Below, in pieces: positions 45,438 through 54,464 of a stretch of 64,000 nt of DNA. The stretch spans positions 3,038,001-3,102,000 of the forward strand of contig LS483371.1 in the NCBI GenBank assembly GCA_900475325.1, written 5' to 3'. Every line of letters starts with the position of its first letter. Position 1 is the first letter of the stretch. A program made the position numbers and the translations under genes. The notes under the pieces were generated by a model. It ran no database searches. It saw nothing but the letters and a program-made list of their open reading frames with translations, and had not been told where the DNA came from. The DNA comes from Paucimonas lemoignei. Lineage in GTDB: Bacteria > Pseudomonadota > Gammaproteobacteria > Pseudomonadales > Pseudomonadaceae.

Positions 45438-46378
45438 TGCGCTCTTTAATCCTTGCAAGCGTTTCTGTCGTGGTGGTCATGGGGCTGGCGCTGGCGTTTC
45501 CCTGGCTGAAACTGCCGTTGATCCTCGGCCTTTGTTATGGCCTCGCAGCCCTTGGCATTGTGGTGTTGCTTCGGGCGGGGCAAATTTCGTTCGGCCATGC
45601 CATGTATGCCTGCATCGCCGGGTACGTGGTGGCGTTTCTCGGCCAACGTTATCCGGGGCTGGACGGCATGCTGTTGATCCTGGCGGGCACTGTTGCCAGT
45701 GTGCTGGCGAGCATGCTCATCGGCGCTTTCGTTGTGCGTTACCGCGAGATTTTCTTCGGCATGCTCAATCTTGCCATCTCCATGGTGCTGTTCACGGTGC
45801 TGGGCAAGTTTTACAACCTGACCGGGGGCACCGACGGGCTGCGTATCAGCCGCCCCGAGATGCTGGGGTTTCACCTTGAGCGTGCGCCATTCGAGATGTT
45901 CCTGCTGGTGCTGGTATTGGTGGTCTCACTGCTGGTGATCTTCGGCGTGCAACGCTTTTTCGAGTCCAGCTCAGGCCAGGCGCTTTCAGCCATCAAGACC
46001 AATGAAACGCGCCTGGAATATCTCGGTGTTTCAGCCCGCAAAGTGCTGTGGAAGGGCTATGTGTTGTCGGCCTCTCTGTGTGGGTTATCAGGATCATTGT
46101 TCGGCCTGTCCCAAGGTCTGGTGACGCCGGAAATGGGTTACTGGCTGCGTTCTGGCGAGTTTGTGTTCATTGCCATTCTTGGCGGTGCCGGGCATGCCGC
46201 TGGGGCCTTCGTCGGCGCCCTGCTCTACGAATTTCTCAAAATGTACGCGGCGGCCCTGGTCAGTGGCTCCTGGCAGTTGGTGCTGGGTGTGATTTTGATC
46301 GTGATCATTTACTTCCTGCCCAAAGGACTGACCGGCCTGCTGCGTAAACGTAAAGCTCTCGCGGGAGGTGGCGCATGA
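45437..46378 (+). CDS. Branched-chain-type ABC permease, LivM-like
   Basis: Second permease, 313 residues and about nine helices. The LivM blocks GLAALGIVVLLRAGQISFGH near residue 40 and LTGGTDGLR near 130 are present, and the ATPase-contact loop is SAIKTNETRLEYLGVSARK. It overlaps the previous gene by one base and the next by four. Confidence 0.92.
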   Translation: MRSLILASVSVVVVMGLALAFPWLKLPLILGLCYGLAALGIVVLLRAGQISFGHAMYACIAGYVVAFLGQRYPGLDGMLLILAGTVASVLASMLIGAFVVRYREIFFGMLNLAISMVLFTVLGKFYNLTGGTDGLRISRPEMLGFHLERAPFEMFLLVLVLVVSLLVIFGVQRFFESSSGQALSAIKTNETRLEYLGVSARKVLWKGYVLSASLCGLSGSLFGLSQGLVTPEMGYWLRSGEFVFIAILGGAGHAAGAFVGALLYEFLKMYAAALVSGSWQLVLGVILIVIIYFLPKGLTGLLRKRKALAGGGA

Positions 46379-47115
46379 CCGCCCTCTTACAGACACAAAA
46401 CCTGACCCTGGCGTTCGGCGGTCTGGTGGTGGCCAACGGTATCGATTTCAGCCTGGATGAAGGCGAACGTCTGGCGGTGATTGGCCAGAACGGCGCCGGG
46501 AAAACTACTTTCATCAACATTTGCACCGGCCTGCTCAAACCTAACGCGGGCAGCGTGAGCTTTGCGGGCAACGACATTACCGGGCATTCGCCGCGCAGTA
46601 TTGTTCGGCGCGGCATGGCCCGCTCCTTCCAGTTGCCGCAGCTGTTTCTGGAACACAGCGTTCGCGAATGCCTGCAATTGGCGGCCGTGGCCCGGCAGGG
46701 GAACCTTTCCCTGTGGCAGAGACTGGCCAGCGCAAGCTCGGACCAGGAAATCGACCGCATGCTGGACCTGATCAGCCTGCGTGATCGCCAGGATGAGCTG
46801 TGCATCAACTTGCCTGAAGGTCAGCGCAAGCTGTTGGACGTGGGCATGTCGCTGATGCTCAACCCTCGCCTGCTGATTCTTGATGAACCCACCAGCGGTG
46901 TGTCGACCCAGGAAAAACACGGCGTCATGGAAATCCTCATGCGTGCGCTGGACGAGCAACGGGTGACGGCGATCTTCGTCGAGCATGACGTGGACATCGT
47001 CAAACGCTACGCCACCCGCGTCGCCGCCTGGATCAATGGCGCCATCGCCGCAGACGGATCGCCCGCCAGTGTGCTGGCTGATCCAACAGTCAAGCGCGAG
47101 GTACTCGGGATATGA
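46375..47115 (+). CDS. Branched-chain-type ABC ATP-binding protein, LivG-like
   Basis: 246-residue ATPase: Walker A GQNGAGKTT, signature-region NLPEGQRKLLDVGMSLM (a variant of LSxGxQ), Walker B LLILDEPTSGV and H-loop FVEHDVD. The DEPTSGVSTQEK segment replaces the usual AGLN. It pairs with the LivF-like subunit and overlaps both neighbours by four bases. Confidence 0.9.
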   Translation: MTALLQTQNLTLAFGGLVVANGIDFSLDEGERLAVIGQNGAGKTTFINICTGLLKPNAGSVSFAGNDITGHSPRSIVRRGMARSFQLPQLFLEHSVRECLQLAAVARQGNLSLWQRLASASSDQEIDRMLDLISLRDRQDELCINLPEGQRKLLDVGMSLMLNPRLLILDEPTSGVSTQEKHGVMEILMRALDEQRVTAIFVEHDVDIVKRYATRVAAWINGAIAADGSPASVLADPTVKREVLGI

Positions 47116-47843
47116 ACAACTCCATCATGCTGACGCTGAGCAACGTCAGTGCCGACATCCTGCGGGTGCCCATTCTGCGCGGCATCCATGCCGAACTGCC
47201 CAAAGGCAGCATCGTTGCCGTGGTCGGTCGTAACGGTGCGGGCAAAACCACGCTGCTGCGCACCATCATGGGTCTGGTCCCGCTCAAGGAAGGCCAGATC
47301 CTGTTCGACGGCGAGGACCTTGCCCGTGTCCCAGCCCACGGCCGGGCGAGGCTGGGGATCGGCTATGCACCCCAGGAACGAGTGATGTTCCCCACGTTGT
47401 CGGTGGAAGAAAACCTGCGCCTGCCCTGCCAGGTCGCGGGCATGAACAGGCAGGCGGTGAGTGACCGTCTTGAGCTGACCCTGGATGTGGTTCCGCAACT
47501 GCGGCCCATGCTCGAACGCTCCGGCGCAGCGCTGTCCGGCGGCCAGGGGAAAATTGCCGCGCTGGGCAGAGCGCTGATGATCGGCACACGGTTGATCCTG
47601 CTGGATGAGCCGTTTCAGGGGCTGGCTCCGGCACTGGCCACTGAATACAGCAATGCACTCAAGCGTCTGCAGGAGCGCTTGCCCGAGCTGTGCATTCTGG
47701 TCACCGAATCCAACGGCAGCCTGCTCAAGGATGTCCCCGATCAGATTCTGCACATCGAGCGCGGCGAGCTTTCACTCATCGACTCGTCCGCTACTTCATC
47801 GTCAGACCCTTGCAACAATCAGCCAATGGAGGCCCATCAATGA
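47112..47843 (+). CDS. Branched-chain-type ABC ATP-binding protein, LivF-like
   Basis: 243-residue ATPase: Walker A GRNGAGKTT, signature LSGGQGKIAALGRALM, Walker B LILLDEPFQGLAP. It carries the LivF hallmark IGYAPQERVMFPTLSVEENL. The stop overlaps the aldehyde dehydrogenase start by four bases, tying transport to metabolism. Confidence 0.9.
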   Translation: MNNSIMLTLSNVSADILRVPILRGIHAELPKGSIVAVVGRNGAGKTTLLRTIMGLVPLKEGQILFDGEDLARVPAHGRARLGIGYAPQERVMFPTLSVEENLRLPCQVAGMNRQAVSDRLELTLDVVPQLRPMLERSGAALSGGQGKIAALGRALMIGTRLILLDEPFQGLAPALATEYSNALKRLQERLPELCILVTESNGSLLKDVPDQILHIERGELSLIDSSATSSSDPCNNQPMEAHQ

Positions 47844-49273
47844 CGACGCTATTTATCAACGGCGAACAAGTCCCGGCCACTGGCGGGCAAAAAATTGCGG
47901 TGTACTCCCCCGTCACAGGCCAGGCCTACGCCGAGATTGCTCGCGGCCAACCGCAAGATATTGATCGCGCTGTGGCTGCTGCCCGCGCTGCATTAGACGG
48001 CCAATGGGGCACGTTCAGCGCCACCGAGCGCGGACGCATTCTGGTTCGCATCGGTAACAGCGTGCTGGCCCATATTGAAGAACTGGCCGAGATCGAAGCC
48101 AGGGACACCGGCAAGCCTCTGGCGCTGGCGCGCAAAGATATAGAAGCACTGGCGCGCTACTTCGAGTTTTATGGAGGTGCCGCAGACAAGATTCATGGGG
48201 AAGTCATTCCATACCTGTCGGGGTACTCGGTTAACGTTGTCCGCGAACGCTGTGGAGTTGTCGGGCATATCATTCCGTGGAATTACCCTGCACAAATGCT
48301 CGGCCGCACCATCGCCCCGGCACTGGCCATGGGCAATGCCTCGGTGGTCAAACCGGCGGAAGACGCCTGCATGACCTCTCTGCGCTTTGCCGAACTGGCC
48401 ACCGAAGCCGGGCTGCCCGCAGGGGCGCTGAATATCGTTACCGGTTATGGCCGCGAAGCCGGCGCGGCGCTTGCGGGCCATCCCGGCATCAACCTGATTA
48501 CGTTTACCGGCTCGCCTGAAGTCGGAGTCACCATTCAGACCGCTGCTGCCGCGAACCATGTGAAGTGTGTGCTGGAACTGGGCGGCAAGTGTCCGCAGGT
48601 GGTGTTTGCCGACGCTGATCTGGACAAGGCAGTGCCGGTGATCGTTGGCGCAATTATCCAGAACGCAGGCCAGACCTGTTCGGCGGGCAGCCGCCTGCTG
48701 GTGCAGCGCGAAGTCTATGACCAGGTGGTTGAGCGAGTGGCGGCGCGTTTCCGCGAAATGCGCGTGGGATTGCCCGAAACATCACCCGATTGCGGCCCGA
48801 TCATCACTGGCGCGCAGTTCGGCCGGGTCAAGCAATTCATCCAGGAATGCAAGGACAGTCAGCTGCCGGTCATTGCCGAAGCACTGATGGACGACGACCT
48901 GCCACAAGACGGCTATTACGTGCGGCCCGTGGTTTTCGGCCCCGTGCCCCGTGATCACAAGCTGGCCCGTCAGGAAGTGTTCGGCCCGGTGCTGGCGGTG
49001 CTGCCGTTTGACGATGAGGACGACGCCGTCGCCCTGGCCAATGGCACCGACTATGGGCTTGTGGCGTCGGTCTGGAGTGAAAACGGCGCACGCCAGCAAC
49101 GCATGGCCAAACGCCTGGAAGGCGGTCAGGTGTTCATCAACTGTTACGGCGCAGGCGGTGGCGTGGAGCTGCCCTTTGGCGGCATTCGCAAAAGCGGGCA
49201 TGGCCGCGAGAAAGGCCTGCTGGCCCTGGACGAATTCAGCATCACCAAAACGGTAGTCAGCCACCACGGCTGA
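47840..49273 (+). CDS. Aldehyde dehydrogenase (operon with Liv-type importer)
   Basis: 477-residue NAD-dependent aldehyde dehydrogenase. Glu247 in LELGGKCPQ and Cys280 in GQTCSAGSR are catalytic; IIPWNYP and FTGSPEVGV are cofactor-site blocks. The start at 47840 overlaps the ATPase gene by four bases; the longer open frame runs inside that gene. It oxidises an aldehyde probably produced by the alcohol dehydrogenase two genes downstream. Substrate unknown. Confidence 0.9.
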   Translation: MTTLFINGEQVPATGGQKIAVYSPVTGQAYAEIARGQPQDIDRAVAAARAALDGQWGTFSATERGRILVRIGNSVLAHIEELAEIEARDTGKPLALARKDIEALARYFEFYGGAADKIHGEVIPYLSGYSVNVVRERCGVVGHIIPWNYPAQMLGRTIAPALAMGNASVVKPAEDACMTSLRFAELATEAGLPAGALNIVTGYGREAGAALAGHPGINLITFTGSPEVGVTIQTAAAANHVKCVLELGGKCPQVVFADADLDKAVPVIVGAIIQNAGQTCSAGSRLLVQREVYDQVVERVAARFREMRVGLPETSPDCGPIITGAQFGRVKQFIQECKDSQLPVIAEALMDDDLPQDGYYVRPVVFGPVPRDHKLARQEVFGPVLAVLPFDDEDDAVALANGTDYGLVASVWSENGARQQRMAKRLEGGQVFINCYGAGGGVELPFGGIRKSGHGREKGLLALDEFSITKTVVSHHG

Positions 49274-49290
49274 ATCAAACCGGACCCAGT

Positions 49291-49322
49291 TTCTAAAAGC
49301 CAATAGATTCTAAAAGCCAATA
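49291..49322 (+). repeat. Short tandem direct repeat
   Basis: TTCTAAAAGCCAATA occurs twice, two bases apart, in the 61-base gap before the SDR gene, just upstream of its CGGAG ribosome site. Looks like a small recent duplication. Confidence 0.85.
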
Positions 49323-49334
49323 ACGGAGAACAAC

Positions 49335-50087
49335 ATGGCTCAGCTCAATAACAAGATTGCCATTGTCACCGGTGCCGCCAGCGGGTTTGGCGCGTGCATC
49401 GCCCGGCGCTATATCGAAGAAGGTGCCAAGGTCGTTTTAGCCGATATCAATTATGAAGCCGCTCATGCATTGGCGACTGAACTGGGCAGCAATGCCATCG
49501 CGGCAGGCTGCGACGTCACCAGCGCCGAGCAAGTGCAAGCTGCTGTCGATCTGTGCGTGAACACCTTTGGCGTACCCGATGTGGTGGTCAACAATGCTGG
49601 CACCACCCATCGCAATCAGCCGCTGATGGATGTCGACGAAAAGACCTTCGACCGGGTGTTTGCCGTGAACGTGAAGTCTATTTTCCACATGACCAAAGCT
49701 ATCGTACCGCTGATGCGCGAACGCAAAAGCGGTTCGATCATCAACGTCGGCTCAGTGGCCGGGATCCGCCCACGGCCAGGGCTGACCTGGTACAACGGAT
49801 CCAAGGGCGCCGTGAATCTGCTCTCCAAGTCACTGGCAGTGGAACTGGGTCCGGACGGCATTCGCGTCAACAACATCTGCCCGGTCATGGGCGAGACGGC
49901 GCTGCTTGAAGACTTCATGGGCATGCCGGACACCCCGGAAAACCGTCAGAAGTTTCTCGCTTCGATCCCTTTGGGTCGTCTGTCCAAGCCCAGCGATGTC
50001 GCAGCTGTCGCGGTGTTTCTGGCCACCGACGATGCGGCGTTCCTCAATGGCGTTGAACTGCCAGTAGACGGCGGACGGGTCGTTTGA
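49335..50087 (+). CDS. SDR family oxidoreductase (operon with Liv-type importer)
   Basis: 250-residue short-chain dehydrogenase: cofactor motif VTGAASGFGACIARRY, NNAGTTH, catalytic Ser in NVGSVAGIRP and Tyr-Lys in WYNGSKGAVNLL, and C-terminal GVELPVDGGRVV. The FabG/glucose-dehydrogenase-like group is wide and the substrate is open. CGGAG precedes the ATG. It lies between the aldehyde and alcohol dehydrogenase genes, so it is probably part of the same oxidation route. Confidence 0.9.
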   Translation: MAQLNNKIAIVTGAASGFGACIARRYIEEGAKVVLADINYEAAHALATELGSNAIAAGCDVTSAEQVQAAVDLCVNTFGVPDVVVNNAGTTHRNQPLMDVDEKTFDRVFAVNVKSIFHMTKAIVPLMRERKSGSIINVGSVAGIRPRPGLTWYNGSKGAVNLLSKSLAVELGPDGIRVNNICPVMGETALLEDFMGMPDTPENRQKFLASIPLGRLSKPSDVAAVAVFLATDDAAFLNGVELPVDGGRVV

Positions 50088-50117
50088 ACGACCATCAACA
50101 GAATAAGGAGATCATCG

Positions 50118-51242
50118 ATGCATATGCGCGCCGCCGTACTGGAACACATGGGCGCTCCAGCGCCTTACGCCATCAGCAAGCCGTTGAGCATTCAGGACGT
50201 TGAGCTACAAGCTCCCGGCCCCGGTGAGGTGCTGATCCGCATCGCCGCTGCGGGAATTTGCCACTCGGACCTGTCGGTGATTCAAGGGGTAAGGCCGCGT
50301 CCGTTGCCTATGGTCATGGGCCACGAAGCCTCGGGCGTCGTCGAAGCTGTCGGGCCTTATGTTTATGATCTGGCGCCGGGCGATCACGTGATTACCGTGT
50401 TCGTCGCTACCTGCGGGCATTGCGTCTCCTGCTCCAGTGGTCGTCCGGCACTCTGCGAGCCGGGCTCGGTGGCGGGCGCTGGCGGTACGCTGCTGCGCGG
50501 CACGCGACGCCTTGCGGCAAAGGGTCAGGTGCTGAATCACCATAACGGGGTTTCCTGCTTTGCCGAATACGCTACGGTGTCCGCTCATTCGCTGGTCAAG
50601 ATCGATCCGAGCATTGCCCTGGAAAACGCCGCGCTGTTTGGCTGCGCAGTGTTGACCGGTGTTGGCGCAGCCATCAATACCGCCCGGATTCAGTTGGGCA
50701 ACACAGTGGCGATTGTCGGCCTGGGCGGTGTCGGCATGGCCGCATTGCTGGGCGCTTATGCAGCGGGCGCAGCGCAGGTGATCGCCATCGACACCAACCC
50801 GGACAAACTGGAGAAAGCCAAGGCGTTAGGCGCAACGGCGACCTTTAACGCACTGGATGAAGGTGTCGTCGACCTCGTGCGGGAGTGGACGCATGGCGGT
50901 GTCGATGTGTCCTTGGAATTCGCGGGCGCCGCACCGGCGCTGGATCTGGCCTGGCGCGTAGCCAAGCGCGGTGGTGAGGTTGTCACCGCAGGCCTCGCGC
51001 CACCCTCGGCTACCTTCGCGGTGCCCATGGTCACTTTAGTGGCTGAGGAGCGCTCGTTAAAAGGCAGCTACATGGGCAGCAGTGTGCCTTCACGGGATAT
51101 TCCTCGGTATCTGGAGCTGTTCAAGCAGGGTCGGCTGCCCATCGATCAGTTGGTCACGCACAGGCTTGGGCTGGATGAGATCAATCTGGGTATGGACCGG
51201 CTGCATGAGGGCAAAGCGATCCGTCAGGTGATTACCTTCTAA
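50118..51242 (+). CDS. Zinc-dependent alcohol dehydrogenase
   Basis: 374-residue MDR alcohol dehydrogenase. The catalytic zinc site is GICHSDLSV and MGHEASGVV; the structural zinc cysteines are CGHCVSCSSGRPALC; the NAD-binding motif is AIVGLGGVGMAALLG near 195. This is the class III-like, larger form. It oxidises a primary alcohol to the aldehyde used by the dehydrogenase upstream. AAGGAG lies eight bases before the ATG. It is last in the operon and is followed by a REP pair. Confidence 0.9.
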   Translation: MHMRAAVLEHMGAPAPYAISKPLSIQDVELQAPGPGEVLIRIAAAGICHSDLSVIQGVRPRPLPMVMGHEASGVVEAVGPYVYDLAPGDHVITVFVATCGHCVSCSSGRPALCEPGSVAGAGGTLLRGTRRLAAKGQVLNHHNGVSCFAEYATVSAHSLVKIDPSIALENAALFGCAVLTGVGAAINTARIQLGNTVAIVGLGGVGMAALLGAYAAGAAQVIAIDTNPDKLEKAKALGATATFNALDEGVVDLVREWTHGGVDVSLEFAGAAPALDLAWRVAKRGGEVVTAGLAPPSATFAVPMVTLVAEERSLKGSYMGSSVPSRDIPRYLELFKQGRLPIDQLVTHRLGLDEINLGMDRLHEGKAIRQVITF

Positions 51243-51248
51243 TACCTT

Positions 51249-51337
51249 GTGGGACCGGCTTTAGTCGGTAAGAGGTCGGTAAATTCCCTGCATCTGGGTC
51301 GCCAGTACCCCGCTTTCCCGGCTAAAGCCGGTCCCAC
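51249..51337. repeat. REP inverted pair between convergent genes
   Basis: GTGGGACCGGCTTTAGTCGG faces CCCGGCTAAAGCCGGTCCCAC. The right end reaches the first base of the LysR stop codon, so it fills the whole gap between the alcohol dehydrogenase and LysR genes. Confidence 0.85.
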
Positions 51338-52251
51338 TACCGGTGTTCAGGCGGTAAAGGCGTTTCGGCATCGGGCATCAACGTCGCAATCAGCGCCCTG
51401 ACCGTACCGGGCAACGCGTCCAGTTCACGGACCAGAATGCTGCGCTCGCGCACGGCCCAGGGTTCGTCGAGTTCGATGGTGACCAGTTGCATGGTGCGGC
51501 TGTGGCGAATGGCTGCGGACTCCGGTATGACGCCGATGCCTACTCCAGCTTCGACCATGCGACAGATCGCTTCGAAACTGGAGACTTGAATCCTCAGGGA
51601 CAGGCTCTTGCCGATTCGCTCGACGTGGTCACGCAGGAAGCTCAGCAGCGTGCTGCCTTCGTGAAGGCCGATATGCTGAAACGCCAGGGTCTGTTTCAGG
51701 GTGACCGTCTTATGGTTTGCCAGCTCATGGCCCATCGGTACGATCAGCACCAGCCGATCAGTGCTGAAGTGCATCACCTGCAAACCCGCTGCCTCCACCG
51801 GTCCGGCAATAATGCCCATGTCCGTGCTGCCATCAAGCACGCCGCGCACGATGTCACGGGACAGTCGCTCTTGCAGGTCCACCGTCACGCCGGGGCGTTT
51901 GGCGAGAAACCCTGCGAGCACTTCCGGAAGAAACTCGGTCACTGCCGTGGTGTTGGCGAAGATGCGAATGTGGCCGGCCGAATCAGTGCCGAAATGGGTG
52001 AACTCGGCTTTCAGGTAATCCACCTGGCTCATGATCAGACGTGCATGACGAAGCAGTTTCTGCCCAGCGGGCGTCAGCTCAACGCCTCGGCTATCGCGGT
52101 ACAGCAGACGGGTGTCGAGCTGTCCTTCCAGGGCCTTGATCCGCGCACTCGCCGCAGCCGGTGAGAGAAAAGCCCGGCGCGCCCCCTGGGTCAGGCTCGG
52201 GGATTCACCGATATGAATGAAGAGGCGCAGATCAGCCAGATCGAAGTGCAT
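51337..52251 (-). CDS. LysR family regulator, probable itaconate regulator (RipR/ItcR-like)
   Basis: 304-residue LysR protein: helix-turn-helix LRLFIHIGESPSLTQGARRA and PAAASARIKALEGQLDTRLL, then the effector domain. It is divergent from ich with 127 bases between, the same arrangement as PA0877 and PA0878 in P. aeruginosa, so it most likely activates the itaconate genes in response to itaconate. The intergenic region has a strong dyad with LysR-type TTCA-N7-TGAA core. Its 3' end touches a REP. Confidence 0.87.
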   Translation of the reverse strand: MHFDLADLRLFIHIGESPSLTQGARRAFLSPAAASARIKALEGQLDTRLLYRDSRGVELTPAGQKLLRHARLIMSQVDYLKAEFTHFGTDSAGHIRIFANTTAVTEFLPEVLAGFLAKRPGVTVDLQERLSRDIVRGVLDGSTDMGIIAGPVEAAGLQVMHFSTDRLVLIVPMGHELANHKTVTLKQTLAFQHIGLHEGSTLLSFLRDHVERIGKSLSLRIQVSSFEAICRMVEAGVGIGVIPESAAIRHSRTMQLVTIELDEPWAVRERSILVRELDALPGTVRALIATLMPDAETPLPPEHR

Positions 52252-52273
52252 GGTTGTGTCCGTACATGACCAG

Positions 52274-52296
52274 GGCGTTCAGCATACATGAACGCC
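52274..52296. promoter_or_regulatory. LysR-type operator between the regulator and ich
   Basis: GGCGTTCA and TGAACGCC are perfect eight-base arms around seven bases, containing T-N11-A. It lies 23 bases before the LysR start and 83 before ich, the usual place for a shared LysR binding site. Confidence 0.65.
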
Positions 52297-52378
52297 GGAT
52301 TACGCAAATGCAAATTCTCAGAATGCCAAACGACTCGCATCATCTGCCCATAACAACAAAGACAGAGGCTGCAAGGTT

Positions 52379-53218
52379 ATGAATGCTTCGAGCACCCCCA
52401 CGGATTTCAGTGCCTGGATTGGTCGCACCCAAGAGGCGGACGACGTGCTGAGCCGTAACCTGATTCAGCGCATTGCCGCGACTTTCGGTGAGGCAACACC
52501 GGCTGATGGCGATCCTCTCCCGCCTCTCTGGCAGTGGTGCTTTTTCCAGGAGCCAGCGTTTGAAAACCAGCTGGGGGCAGATGGGCATCCACAGCGCGGC
52601 GGCTTTCTCCCGCCTGCTGCCAATCGCAACCGGATGTGGGCCGGGGGGCGCGTCGAATTCCTTGAACCGCTGAAAGTTGGCGGCCCGGCCAAGCGTGTAT
52701 CGACCCTGCTGAACGTCGAGGAAAAGCACGGTCGCACCGGTTCGCTGCTGTTCGTCACGGTGCGCCACGACTACTCGCAGAACGGCCTGCTGTGCGTGCG
52801 CGAAGAGCAAGACATCGTCTACCGCGAGCCCAACCCGCCCAAGCTCAACAGCGGCGCAGCGCCGGAACCGGGGGACTGGAGTGAAATCATCGTGCCCACC
52901 CCTACCCTGTTGTTCCGCTACTCCGCCGTGACCTTCAACGGCCACCGCATCCATTACGACTACCCCTACGTCACCGAGACAGAAGGCTACCCCGGCCTGG
53001 TGGTGCACGGCCCGATGATCGCGACTTTCAACCTGCGCGCCTTCATCCGCGCCAACCCCGACAAGCGCGTGCGGCATTTCGCCTATCGCGGGGTGCGACC
53101 GCTGAACGTGCCAACGCCATTTCACGTAGGTGGCCGCATCGTCGAACCCGGCAAGGCGCAGTTATGGGCCGGTAATGAAGATGGCGTGGCCCAGAGTGCA
53201 GAAGTGCAGTTCGACTGA
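52379..53218 (+). CDS. ich: Itaconyl-CoA hydratase (MaoC/HTD2-like)
   Basis: 279-residue hot-dog-fold hydratase that adds water to itaconyl-CoA to give citramalyl-CoA, the second step of itaconate breakdown. The N-terminal FAS1-like dehydratase half (ADDVLSRNLIQRIAATFGE) is followed by LLFRYSAVTFNGHRIHYDYP, with the catalytic His/Asp region, and YPGLVVHGPM. Gene order with the LysR, acyl-CoA dehydrogenase, MmgE/PrpD, CoA transferase and lyase matches PA0878 and its neighbours. Mesaconyl-C4-CoA hydratase is a close alternative. AAGG precedes the ATG. Confidence 0.83.
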   Translation: MNASSTPTDFSAWIGRTQEADDVLSRNLIQRIAATFGEATPADGDPLPPLWQWCFFQEPAFENQLGADGHPQRGGFLPPAANRNRMWAGGRVEFLEPLKVGGPAKRVSTLLNVEEKHGRTGSLLFVTVRHDYSQNGLLCVREEQDIVYREPNPPKLNSGAAPEPGDWSEIIVPTPTLLFRYSAVTFNGHRIHYDYPYVTETEGYPGLVVHGPMIATFNLRAFIRANPDKRVRHFAYRGVRPLNVPTPFHVGGRIVEPGKAQLWAGNEDGVAQSAEVQFD

Positions 53219-53290
53219 CCCGCCAGCTACCGACATTCAAACAATGATCATGACCCCGACTACGGCAGGCCATGGCACCGAGGACAAACA

Positions 53291-54454
53291 ATGAATCCCT
53301 ACGAAGACGACGACCTCAATGCGATCCGTGAAGGCGTGCGTGCCCTCTGCGCAGAATTCGACGCCGCCTACTGGCGCAAGATCGATGAAGAAAAAGGCTT
53401 CCCGGAAACCTTCGTCAAGGCCCTGACCGACGCGGGCTGGCTGTCGGCGATGATCCCGACCGAATACGGCGGCTCAGGCCTGGGGCTGGCCGAAGCGTCG
53501 GTGATTCTTGAAGAAGTGAACGCCTGTGGTGGTAACTCCGGCACCGTGCACGGCCAGATGTACAACATGTTCACCCTGCTGCGCCATGGCAGCGACGCGC
53601 AGAAAAGCTATTACCTACCCAAGCTCGCCAGCGGTGAACTGCGCCTGCAATCCATGGGCGTCACCGAACCCACCACCGGCACCGACACCACCAAGATCAA
53701 GACCACCGCCGTCAGGCAAGGCGATAAATACGTCATCAACGGTCAGAAGGTGTGGATCTCCCGGGTTCAACATTCGGACCTGATGATCCTGCTGGCACGC
53801 ACCACGCCCCTGGCCGAGGTGAAGAAAAAGTCCGAAGGCATGTCGATTTTCCTGGTCGACCTGCGTGAAGCCATCGGCAAGGGCCTGACGGTTCAACCTA
53901 TCGCCAACATGGTCAACCATGAAACCAACGAGCTGTTCTTCGACAACCTGGAACTGCCTGCCGACAGCCTGATCGGCGAAGAAGGCAAAGGCTTCAAATA
54001 CATCCTTGACGGCCTCAATGCAGAGCGAACCCTGATCGCCGCCGAGTGCATTGGCGACGGCCGCTGGTTTGTCGAGAAAGCCAGTGCCTATGCCCGTGAT
54101 CGCGTGGTGTTCGGTCGGCCCATCGGGCAAAACCAGGGCGTGCAGTTCCCCATTGCTGAAGCCCATATCGAGATCGAAGCCGCCGACCTGATGCGCTGGC
54201 GCGCCTGTGCGGAATACGACGGCGGCAAGAACGCCGGGGCCAGTGCCAACATGGCCAAGTACCTGGCGGCCAAAGCCTCCTGGGAAGCCGCCAATGCCTG
54301 CCTGCAGACCCACGGCGGTTTCGGCTTCGCCTGCGAGTACGACGTGGAACGCAAATTCCGCGAAACCCGGCTTTACCAGGTGGCCCCCATCTCAACCAAC
54401 TTGATTCTTTCCTACGTCGCCGAGCATTTGCTCGAACTGCCGCGCAGCTTCTGA
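53291..54454 (+). CDS. Acyl-CoA dehydrogenase (itaconate cluster)
   Basis: 387-residue FAD-dependent acyl-CoA dehydrogenase. It has SGTVHGQMYNMFTLL, the MGVTEPTTGTDTTKIKTTA block for FAD and substrate, and the C-terminal QTHGGFGFACEYDVERKFRE region. It corresponds in position to PA0879. Its role in itaconate use is not established; it may oxidise methylsuccinyl-CoA to mesaconyl-CoA and so feed related C5 acids into the route. GAGGACAAACA precedes the ATG. Confidence 0.88.
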   Translation: MNPYEDDDLNAIREGVRALCAEFDAAYWRKIDEEKGFPETFVKALTDAGWLSAMIPTEYGGSGLGLAEASVILEEVNACGGNSGTVHGQMYNMFTLLRHGSDAQKSYYLPKLASGELRLQSMGVTEPTTGTDTTKIKTTAVRQGDKYVINGQKVWISRVQHSDLMILLARTTPLAEVKKKSEGMSIFLVDLREAIGKGLTVQPIANMVNHETNELFFDNLELPADSLIGEEGKGFKYILDGLNAERTLIAAECIGDGRWFVEKASAYARDRVVFGRPIGQNQGVQFPIAEAHIEIEAADLMRWRACAEYDGGKNAGASANMAKYLAAKASWEAANACLQTHGGFGFACEYDVERKFRETRLYQVAPISTNLILSYVAEHLLELPRSF

Positions 54455-54464
54455 GGACTTGCCC

